Positions 8,725-18,100 of a DNA stretch of 20,074 bases are shown one piece after another. The stretch comes from Pelargonium nanum (taxonomy: Eukaryota; Streptophyta; Magnoliopsida; Geraniales; Geraniaceae): NCBI GenBank assembly GCA_036897485.1, contig JAYMTF010002012.1:1-20074 (forward strand). Direction: 5' to 3'. The stretch's first letter is position 1. Each line of letters opens with the position of its first letter. The translations under genes were made by a program, and so were the position numbers. Below the pieces are notes generated by a model. That model was not told where the DNA came from. It worked only from the letters and a program-made list of their open reading frames with translations, and did no database searches.

Positions 8725-10300
8725 ATGGATTCATCAAACCCGAAGAGGAATCGCGAAAAACTGGAGCAGGTACAGCTCGCGATAGAGAGACTAATGGAAC
8801 AGAGGAAGATGAAGGAAGCTTCTGGAGAGAGCTTCCTCCAAGACGACGATGACCAGCTCCTCCTCTCCAAATTGCTCTCTCAGGTAATTAACCACCTCCA
8901 TTAATATACTCTTGTTCCTGTTTCAGTTGGACTTGTTGAAACTGGATGATCTGAACTAACTTTACAGACTTCCGGTGAGTTTTTCATTTCTAAGTATGGT
9001 TTTAACTGTTCGAATTATACTCATTTTGTTGGAGAATTTAAGATGCTTAGTTGAGTACTTGGATTGAATCGATATCCTAATCGATGCAGAGAAACAATAA
9101 TTTTCTCAGGAGAGATTCTATGAAGTAGACCGTCAAGTTTGTGGTATTTTTTTCAAGTTACTCCATTTTATATTTTGGAGAGTAGTACTTTTTTTATTCG
9201 GTGGTATAATCCACGTGTCATTCTCACATGTTTTACCGTGAGACTACTCTTGTTTGGAGTTTAGTGAAGGTTAGGCTATTTGCCTCTTCTTGGTGTGGTT
9301 AGTAGTGTCAACTACTACCTCCGTCCCAAAATAAGTGTACTGTTTCTATTTTTTGCAAAAATTAAGAATTATCAAATAATTTAATGTGTTTCCATATTAC
9401 CCTAACTTTCTCCCTACACCCCATGTGCAGTTTAGATCTACCCATGTGCCTAATTTTGGGACAAAAAATTTAGACAAACAGGATACTCATTTTGGGACGG
9501 AGGGAGTGTTACTTTAAGTTTTTAGTTGAATTGGTTTTCACATAATATATGTCGGAGCTGGTTTTATTTTTGTTCAGTGAATAGTTTCTTTTACCTTTTT
9601 CTATCCACATGCAAGGTCTTCTGTGTTATTCATGCTATATTTATCGCCACTTGATATACACAGTTCTCCACCTATCAATTTAAACTTTTTGGTTGAAGTC
9701 AAGTTTAACAGGCAGGGATGAAACCCGATATCTTTTCTTATAATTTCAGTCTGCATAGCCAACTGAACCACAACCCAAATCCCCAATAGTACTTCTCAGT
9801 TAGAGAGTAGTAGTAGTTGTAGTATTGATTTACTAGTTTGTTATTAACAGCTGGAGTCATTGAAGAGAGATGCTTCAGTTGAGCAAGGTCTAGCTACCAC
9901 TGAACCAAAGGAAGCAAATACTTCAGATGGCAAAGTGGGGACCAAAAGTAAGAATACTAGTGAGGATGATGGTGGTGAATCTGAAGAAATAATCAAAGAG
10001 CTCAAGAAGGTGAGGAAACAGAATACAATAACCCATTGGCTCCTTTCAATCATGATTGTCCTTACTGTTACTTGGCAATTATCTGAAGTCTCCCTAATTC
10101 TGAGGCTCAAAGATAGAGTAAGCCATCCTTTTAGATCCTTTGGAGGTATGCTTGCAGGGTTGCTGCAGATTAAAGGTCCCAATCCCGACCCCGCAAAGGT
10201 CAACGGAGACGACAAGCACTTTAAACAACTACAGATTGAAACCCCTTCACTACCTCATCTCACAATGCCAGAACTTCCCCAATTGGAGTTGCCCATTTAA
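8725..10300 (+). CDS. Uncharacterised single-pass membrane protein, 202 residues (2 exons)
   Basis: Exons 8725-8883 and 9851-10300 join in phase 0 across a 967-bp intron (AG|GTAATT donor, TTAACAG acceptor). The start is the first ATG with a good context (GAAATGG). I do not recognise a named family. Visible in order: a charged, probably helical or coiled-coil N-terminus (about 8-32), an acidic and polar low-complexity stretch (about 64-104), a basic cluster LKKVRKQ, one strong hydrophobic segment THWLLSIMIVLTVTW and onward (about 114-138), a conserved-looking KDRVSHPFRSFGGM after it, and a C-terminal tail with regularly spaced proline and leucine (TPSLPHLTMPELPQLELPI). There is no signal peptide, so a tail-proximal membrane anchor is likely; which membrane is unknown. 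The intron contains a MITE and a SINE-like element. It converges with NTF2. The gene structure is well supported by codon continuity, the function not at all. Confidence 0.82.
9313..9508. mobile_element. Stowaway-type MITE in the intron of the membrane-protein gene
   Basis: The element runs from 9315 to 9506 (192 bp), starting CTACCTCCGTCCCAAAATAA and ending CTCATTTTGGGACGGAGGGAG. TA precedes it at 9313-9314, but the base pair after it is TG, so the right copy of the target site has mutated. The interior differs from the elements at 7376 and 14904 and is a different or more diverged subtype. Confidence 0.85.
9591..9784 (-). mobile_element. SINE-like tRNA-derived element, minus strand
   Basis: Read on the minus strand, a box A-like TGGTTCAGTTGG (9770-9759) is followed after 32 bases by a box B-like GGGTTTCATCCCTGCC (9726-9711), the spacing expected of a tRNA-type pol III promoter. 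The tRNA-unrelated part would run leftward to about 9590. A possible degenerate target duplication begins AATAGT at 9580 and at 9785. No clean A-rich tail is seen, so the left boundary is a guess and the copy is old. It lies just upstream of the acceptor of the intron 8884-9850. Confidence 0.45.
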
Positions 10301-10984
10301 GTCTCAATGGTAGAAGAGAAAGATAGTTTCTTCAAAAGTCTTGATCACATTGATTCCTACTTTCTTAAAAGTGTGTATATAAATTCGTATGAATGCAATT
10401 TCAATATTATCCTTGAGTTTAGAAATTTGTAAAAACCATCAATATACCAAGTGCAAATACAAATATATGAAAGTACAAAAATGGACATTAAAACAAATTT
10501 ATTAAAAAAACTGATCTCTCTAGTCCACTAGAGATAAAATCAAGTTGACCACTAATAGTATTTCAATTAATCAAGTTTTCTCTCGCCTTTTTTTAAAACT
10601 CCTTTTGAACTGCAGAAATAAGTTACTTTAAAGAGTCTTGGTTGGAAAAGGTTCTCCTTGAAGTCGCTGAATATACTTCTCAATAAAGTTGATCATTCAT
10701 CCTAATTGGCATCTACTTATAGGAGAAAGTAGTGTTATCAATCAAAGCTCTAGCTAATTAAAACCTCCAAAGACCAATTCATTTAAATTTATCAATTCAA
10801 CCAATCACTACAAAGATGTCCCTCGATTATGGAGACAAAAAAGAGAAATAAAACATAAACACAACCAGCCCCAGTTTTGTTTAGAAATGTCTAAAGCTTC
10901 ACAAAGATAAGCAAACTAATTATCCTGAACATTCAAAACCCACATATTCCCACCCTTCTTGAAAGTGAGAAACCAATCTTGTTT
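10301..10984. other. Convergent 3' flanks of the membrane-protein gene and NTF2
   Basis: This 684-bp AT-rich spacer must hold both 3' UTRs, since the two genes point at each other. I see no further coding sequence, repeat or RNA gene. TTTATT at about 10496-10501 (AATAAA on the minus strand) could serve NTF2, and the AT-rich sequence after 10370 could serve the plus-strand gene, but neither end can be fixed. Confidence 0.5.
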
Positions 10985-13007
10985 TCATGCATAGTTCAAC
11001 CGGAATATGTCATTGAACACATAAAAGCTTCCCTGTGGTGTTGGCATCAAATGGAACATCTGAAGGAAATAGCACAGTAGGAAATATAGTTAGAAATAAT
11101 AAATAGCAGGCAAATCACTCACGTGATATGATACTATTACTCTACAACATCTAACAGTTGATTTGAAAACAAGGCACAATCCAAAATATGGGAATCATGG
11201 GTGGAAGTATCAGAATGTATCCTTGTCATTTGATCATCAAATCTAACCTAGTATATTATATAATATTCCTATTCTAGCCACACAATGAGCTAATGAAATC
11301 AAAGATTAATGTTAATTTTGTTGACATGTACTGACAATCTTGACCCTTAATAAGCTATTTAAATCTAAAGGAGTGCTTACACTTTGTTAGTCGAGACAAA
11401 AAGGAAATGGTTTCTATGTTGAGAGATTATGTATTCTTAAGCGTTTCTTGCACGTATTGACATGCATTCAATGAAAGACCGATGAAAGATATAAAACCTA
11501 TAATTGATCTTCGATGCAATTGAATGCTTCCCAATGAATTAAAACTCAGAAAAGTGCCTTAGAAACCATAACTGATCAGAGCCAAATAGTGAACAAGCAA
11601 TTAAATAACAATGATGACATTGTAAGTTGTAACAAATACAAGCAATAGCATGTCAGAAACCAAACATCTTGCACTGGTTTTTAGCAACGTGAAGATATAT
11701 GGTTTTCATCCCCATCTGATGAAAAACATGAAAGCCAATAAGGCAAGGCAAGGCAACATACATGAAGCTTAGTAGACAACATTCACATGAAACAGCAGGT
11801 GCCCCCAAACATGCAGTGAAAAGAAATTCATTAACTAAAGCCGTGTAGGTTGACAAAATCAACAAACTCATGTAAAGGTGAAATGTTCACAATCCTGCTC
11901 TTTGAATCAGATGCTAATTCTTAGACCCACAGTTTTTGAATTATTTCATGTCCTTGGTATAGCACAATTTGTAAGCCCAAACAAAGTTAAAATGATCTAA
12001 CGCACAGCCTTCATCATCGAGCAACTAAAAGCAACAAAACAATAATTAATGATCTAGGGAATGAGTCACACTCTAGGATTTTAACAAGAAACGTATACTA
12101 AAATTTTAGATTACTAAAATATAGAGAAGTGTAAATCACGAAAAGAGCACCAATTCTGCACACCAAATTTAACATATAATCAAGTAGCTGTTGTTTATCA
12201 TGCCCAAAAACATTTTAACTCCTAATAATTAGCCAAGAAACAGAACATATTTATGTTTTCAAACTCTCGTATCAATACAATGCACACAAGTTAGCAACCA
12301 CAGAAATAATGAACACTCGCAATCAGAAATGAAACAAAGATCATTGACTTGGAGAGATCATAATCAATAATCAATCAGGAAACATCCTAGATCTACAGAA
12401 ACAAGCATCACAAGTCAGACTGATATACTCTTCACACCGAAATTGAACTTTGATCAAAGCGATACAAAACGCTCCACCGAATTTCAACTTCGATCAGAAA
12501 AGAACTCCAGGCTCAATTCTGAATTAGATCGAGCCTCAGTTCACTCCGAAACACAGATGATTCAACAATCACGGATAGATCACCAACAGATCAATGCGAA
12601 CACTACCGGAAACCCTAAAACCCTAACAAAAAAACGAAGAGCGATCTCGCTACGACCACAGGGAGCGACAGACAGACAGTAAAGAGAAAACCGAAGGTTA
12701 GGGACTAAACCTGACTGAATTTGAGAGCGTGCTGTTCACCGGCGAGCTGGAGGTTGCCAGAGACGAAAACAAGCATGCCGCCGGCGGGGCCGGAGGGCTG
12801 GCAGTCGACGGTGGTGATGCTGTGCTGGCACTGCTGGAAGGGGAGGGAGGTGAGCTTGGCGACAATGTTCTGGGAGCCTTGGATCTTCTGGCCCTCGAAG
12901 GTCAACATGGAACCCTCCTGGTAGAGATTGGCCAATCCGGCGCGATTGGCATCGAAGGTGGAGTAGTAGTGCTCCACAAAAGCCTTGGCCACTGCGTCTG
13001 GATCCAT
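10985..13007 (-). CDS. NTF2: Nuclear transport factor 2 (NTF2), 2 exons
   Basis: Small homodimeric factor that binds Ran-GDP and FG nucleoporins and returns Ran to the nucleus. Exon 1 is 13007-12711 (99 codons, MDPDAVAKAFVEHYYSTFD to ALKFSQ) and exon 2 is 11059-10985 (MFHLMPTPQGSFYVFNDIF and LNYA then TGA). They join in phase 0 across an intron of 1,651 bp with a CAG|GTTTAG donor and CCTTCAG acceptor. The 123-residue product is the normal length, and the LYQEGSMLTFEG, KLTSLPFQQCQH and NDIFRLNYA blocks match plant NTF2 almost residue for residue. The ATG at 13007 is the first in the leader and has the family N-terminus. The upstream 90 bases (AG-rich on the sense strand) look like 5' UTR. NTF2A is the nearest Arabidopsis paralogue by likely synteny, though A and B cannot be told apart from the protein alone. 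Confidence 0.95.
11060..12710 (-). other. NTF2 intron with promoter-proximal telo-box and GATC-rich start
   Basis: The large intron has no coding sequence on either strand that I can support. Its first 350 bases on the sense strand (12710 down to about 12360) differ from the rest: they hold a double telo-box (TTAGGGTTTTAGGGTTT, 12626-12610) and repeated GATCTG, GATCG and GATCT-type words, including ATTGATCTG (12600-12592), one base off the TTNGATYTG motif linked to intron-mediated enhancement. The remainder is AT-rich with no recognised repeat. Confidence 0.5.
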
Positions 13008-13217
13008 TTCTCCACCAAAACTCGATTTCCTCTTCCTCTGCTTCTTCTGTGCGTGCGTGCTCTTTCGCTTAACTCTGACGCGACGCTGTAGCCTGGAGAG
13101 CAAAATGTAGACACAAACAAAGACGACAAGTTTTTTTGTATCAATAAAATATTAAGTCGTTTTTTATTGTTTCACTCACTCACACGCACTACAGTTACGT
13201 ACACAATTAGATACTCT

Positions 13218-13266
13218 GGCCCATTAACAAGTTTTCTGCATATTATTGGGCCTCAGGTTAGGCCCA
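13218..13266 (-). promoter_or_regulatory. Cluster of three TGGGCC/GGCCCA site II-like motifs
   Basis: GGCCCA at 13218-13223, TGGGCC at 13247-13252 and GGCCCA at 13261-13266 lie within 50 bases, 210-260 bases upstream of the NTF2 start codon. Such clusters are common in promoters of constitutively expressed plant genes and are read by TCP-type factors. Their density makes chance unlikely, but binding is inferred. Confidence 0.55.
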
Positions 13267-13299
13267 TTCATGTCAAAATACAAAATTGAGACCTTTTTC

Positions 13300-14900
13300 T
13301 TCTTTCTTAAAATTAAGTTATAATTATCACACTCATGATTGGCACATTTAAGCCATGTCATACTCAGATTAATCATCATTCGTGTCGGAAATGACCACAA
13401 AGACGGAAAAACTCTTCCTACTAAATCATCCCGAATCTCTCAAAAGTTTTTACGGAAAGCAAAAGGTCAACCAACTTTATTTCAATGAGGGTTGGAAAAA
13501 AAAGGGCTCAAGCTTCTCCAAAATCCATTCCGACACACACTTGAAATTTCTGGAAGGAACTCGGAGCAATTGCTAGAGGCCCAGAAGAGGAAATAACTGA
13601 AAGAATTTAGCTCTTAAACACGGAAGCTCTTCGGCAGCTTTGGCCGACGGTGTAGGTGAATCCGCTCACGTGCGATTGTCATTCCGATCATCACGTTCAA
13701 GCTTCCTCATCCTGTGACAGTGACTCATGGAATCTCCATTTTTTTCAAGTCATTTTGGGTTTATAATTCGGAAATGATTTCAATCTTGTACTCTTTTCAT
13801 TTCATCGCTGGAGCTAATTTTTGCTCCTTGTACTTTGTTCTTTCTTTCCAAATAATGAATGAGATGTCACTTACCGATAATAAAAAATAATGATAAAAAA
13901 CTTAACCAACAGTTGTATTTCCTGATACTCAAACTCGATATCTCATGTTCAGCTGGAACAATCCACGTCAAAACACCTGTGACTTGATAAAAAATTGGAA
14001 CAAGTTTTGAAACTTGTTTTTCTTCATTTTACAATAAAATAACAAATAATCAATGCACAACTGGTATTGGTTAATTTTGGGCATGCAATAACTCACATGC
14101 TCAGATGTTCCATCCTGAATCTTAAACCAATAGGTGAGAAAACAACCCTTTTCCTAGACATAGAAAGTAGAAAATCTCAATGAACAATCAATAACAATTC
14201 CAATTTCAATTGAGGTATAGTATTGACCCAGAAACAGGTATCATAACAGCAGGTCTGTCTTCTGAGAAATGTACAAGACAACCAGATCATATCCATGAGT
14301 ACAAAACAATCTATTACTCTTACATTGACAGCTAAGTTCAATAAAAACATTGGATTTGTTGGAAGTTTATTGAAGTTGTAATATATACACACATGCAGTA
14401 TCTAATCTAACCTTACCTGAATCAGTCTCTATAAACACACATTTTGCAGTTCTATAACTATTACATGGGGAAGAAGGCGCAACCCCGGAAGTTTTTATGA
14501 TACATCCAAGTCAATGAGTTTCTCCTCCGCATTTCCAAGTAGTACTTCTAGGCCGTCTTTTAGGCATTTGGATGACACAAAAAGTTGTCGACCCAGATGA
14601 CAGGCTCGGAAATGAGATGAGCTTTACAAGGAGAAATGACTTGTGCTTATATGGCTCAAAAGTACGATGAATGAAGAAAACTCAATCTCCCAGCAATTAA
14701 GCTCGGCTTGTATATACACTCGTCACACAAAATTTATTTCCCCTGAAGAATTTCAAACACGGCAAGAAGTTAACAGTCTGGTAAGAACGTGCAAAACTCG
14801 TGCATGTAACAAGTATGGTAAACACTAGTTCTAAATTGTTGACACTACGTTCAATGTGAATGCATTAATCTCTTAAAGTATTATTCTATACCATGAACTA
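13300..14900. other. Intergenic region between NTF2 and HK3, no gene recognised
   Basis: Open frames here are short on both strands and resemble nothing I know. A G-box (CACGTG) lies near 13667 and a TGACTCA motif near 13722. A minus-strand run of about 41 codons ending in a TAA at 14495-14497 looks protein-like but has no ATG and is within chance length. Part of the region may be HK3 3' UTR (see the possible UTR intron in the findings). The rest presumably includes the distal NTF2 promoter. Confidence 0.45.
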
Positions 14901-14901
14901 T

Positions 14902-15046
14902 TACTCTCTCCGTCAACAAAACGAGTGTGCTATTTTCTTTTTTAGGAAGTTGATTATGCATGAATTGTCAATAGTATCCTTATATTAAGTTTGTTATAAC
15001 ACACTAACTAAATCTTTCTCAAAAACATTTTGAGACGGAGGGAGTG
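14902..15046. mobile_element. Short Stowaway-type MITE beyond the HK3 stop codon
   Basis: The element spans about 14904-15044 (141 bp), starting CTCTCTCCGTCAACAAAACGA and ending TTTTGAGACGGAGGGAG, with TA before it and TG after it. Its core, TTATGCATGAATTGTCAATA followed by TTAAGTTTGTTATAACACA, matches the 253-bp copy at 7376-7628 with the middle and right parts shortened. It is therefore an internal-deletion derivative of the same subfamily. It lies 150 bp downstream of the HK3 stop, in or near its 3' UTR. Confidence 0.8.
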
Positions 15047-15195
15047 TATAAACTGAGCTGCTAAAGTTCTGACTGTTAAGATAACTTACTTTCGGGATGT
15101 ATTATGCACCCATTTTATCATTCGAAAGCGTTCCAAGGAAACGGGAGCTTGAGCATGTGCTTGTGTCGTCAGCAAGCCGTCAGTGTAAGTCCTCC

Positions 15196-18100
15196 CTACA
15201 GATTTCCATTAGAAGCTGAATGGAAAAACCGTGAAACTTCGCGGTATAGCTGTTCAGCTTCAAATGGTTTGGAAACATATCCATCCATTCCGCACTTCAG
15301 GCATTCTTCATGCGTAGCCTGGATAACATCTGCCGTCATGGCCAAGATGGGTAAATGCCAATTAGAAACATTTTCATAAGCTTCCGCGGAAACCTCCCCA
15401 TGTTGAATAGAATTGTTGATTTTTTGCTCCATGTCCCGAATTCGTCTAGTAGCTTCAAACCTGAGGGGAAGGCATAATAACATTCATATTTAAAATTTAA
15501 AAAAAAAGAAGTAAAAACCGTTAAATCATATGTAAATGAGTAGCTTGAGCTGCACCCTCTTAGCCTTCTTTAATAAACTTATAAATGAATAACTAATAAT
15601 GCACCCCATCAGATTTTTTGCAAGATAATATATAATAGTAGACAATGCCTCAAATAACAAGTAAGAAATAATGCATCCAAATAGTCAACAGTTTTAATCG
15701 TAACTACGAAACAGTTAAATTTAAATAAATAATAATAGGCTTACCCATCCATTTCGGGCATTTGGATATCCATGAAGCAGGCATCAAAGTGATGGGGTGG
15801 TTTAAGCAGTGCGATTGCCTTTTTCCCACTGTCTGCACACACAACCTCAGCTCCATACATTTTCAAAGCACCGGCAGCGACTCTGAGGTTCACATTATTG
15901 TCATCTACAATCAGTATTTTCCTTCCACGGAGAAGATTTCGGAGAGAGGAAGTGGATAGCTCCCCGTTGCGGCCATTTCCCTTGTCCCCGACACCAAGAG
16001 CTCTTTGTAGAGATGCAGCAAGCATACTTATTCTGAGAGGCTTCATAATAATTGCTGGGGAATATATGCTGGACGTTATGGCACTTGGTCTGGAAGAATT
16101 GACAGAATTAGCTATGATGAGCAATTTTGGGGGAACACCGCGGTCAATGTTTCTTAACCTACTGACAAAGAGAGCTGAGAATTCTGAATCCTTGTCCCAA
16201 ACTTCCTGTTCGATGAGGAGCATGTTAACGACTGTACTCCCTTTACTTACGCTAGATAAAGCTTGGTTCAAATCAGAAACTACTTCAACATGAATCCCAA
16301 GGCGCTGGACATGATATCTCGACACCTTGGCTCGGACAGGTCTGGGATCCACAATTACTGCTGTCATACCACGGAACTCTGAGAAAAGAGAGCTAGGCTG
16401 ACTGTTCATTGGCTGGCTCTTGTATTCACCGGCACTGGAAGAACCACTGCTAAAGACAGCGGTAAATGTAAAAGTTGATCCTATCTTAGGTTTGCTCACA
16501 AACCCGATTTCTCCATTCATGAGGCCAACCAAACACTTGCTTATGCTTAGCCCAATACCAGTGCCCCCGTGTGTTCGGGATATAGATGGGCCCACTTGCA
16601 TGAAAGGAGTGAAAATGAGCGATTGGGCTTCATAAGGGATCCCCAATCCTGTATCCTCAACTGATATAATTAGATTAATAAGGTCGGACGAAGATGAGAT
16701 GGGATAAGGTGGACCTTCTGGACTGAAAGTCCTGAATCCTGCCCAGCTACGGCGTCTGTCTGCAACTGGCAAACCACTCAAGGTGTTCTTTGATGATGAT
16801 TCTGTCTCAACTTCTATTGAGTCCTTCACCTCCTCCACAAGATGGACAGTAACAAATATATGTCCTTTCTCCGTGAACTGTCAAGAACACGAAATCAGTT
16901 TCAATGCTATATGTACAAATTGGCATAACATAGCTTAAAAAGTGTTCTGGACTTCCTCAAAGATAGTATTGCCATATAGGTCAATTTTAAAAATATAGAA
17001 TCTAGCATGATACTACCAATTTGCCTCTAGCAAGGTTTGAACAATAAATTACTCAACTATGAACATAATTCATTATAATCCACTAATAAATTATTTCTCC
17101 TTGAGATATATAGAAGTAAAATTATTGCAATTACAAGGCAAAACAATTAAATAACAAGATTAACCCTACTTCGCTTAAGGACCTAAACACTAAATAGATT
17201 CTTATGATTCTAGGAAACGGTAATGGGTAACAGATTTTAACTGGTTCAAGTACCTGATACTCTATTGGTATTAAACAACTAGCATATTCCAATTACTTCG
17301 AGTCCAGAAAAATTTCTTTGTTACTATATAAAGCCGCTGGTTACTTACTTTGATAGAATTACCCATGAGATTGGTGATGATTTGCCGAAATCTTCCCGGG
17401 TCGCCTATTAGAGATTGAGGAACCTGATCGGAGATGTAGACTGCCAACTGCTCTTCCCCAAAAAAAATGTTTAATTATTAGAAAATTCGAAATGAGATGA
17501 TGACATGACACATGATGAGAAGGTAGAGACTTAATTATTACCTCCACTCCTTTTTCCTGAGACTTTCCCGAAAATAGTGACAGCACATCATCCAAGATTG
17601 TCCGCGGATCAAATCTCACAGCCTCAAGCTCAAGTTTACCAGATTCAATCTTTGCCTGATCCAAAACCTCATTTATAAGTGAAACTAGAGCTTTCCCACT
17701 ACCCTGTGCCGTTCTAACGTAATCTTGTTGAGTTACATCTAAATCTGTGCCCATAAGCATATGCAACATTCCTGAAAATTAACATAACGAGACTGTCACT
17801 ACCATGCTGCTACTTGTTTAAATGAAAATATTTAAGCCATGAGTAGATGAGATTGAAAGGACATATATATTAGTCAAACCACCCACCTAAAACACCATTC
17901 ATTGGAGTTCTGATCTCATGAGACACAGTTGCAAGGAACTACATAAGGTCGAAATTTAGTCAGGCATAGATAAATAACAGTTAAATAAAATTTAACCAAG
18001 TAAATTAAACTAGCTAACTACCTGTGACTTTGCGATATCAGCAGCTTCAGCTTGTTTTTTAAGCTCTGTCATCTTATTGTAATCATCTTCAACTTTGGCA

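Noticed and set aside
12443..12682. Plus-strand open frame of 79 codons opposite the NTF2 intron start
   Set aside because: It begins at a TTG codon rather than ATG, lies antisense to a well-supported intron and resembles no known protein.
12729..13091. Plus-strand open frame of 120 codons across NTF2 exon 1
   Set aside because: It is the complementary reading of the conserved NTF2 coding exon.
14495..14626. Minus-strand open run of about 41 codons with a plausible acceptor at its start
   Set aside because: Closed by a stop immediately upstream, with no upstream exon found before HK3; it may simply be HK3 3' UTR. The length is within chance.
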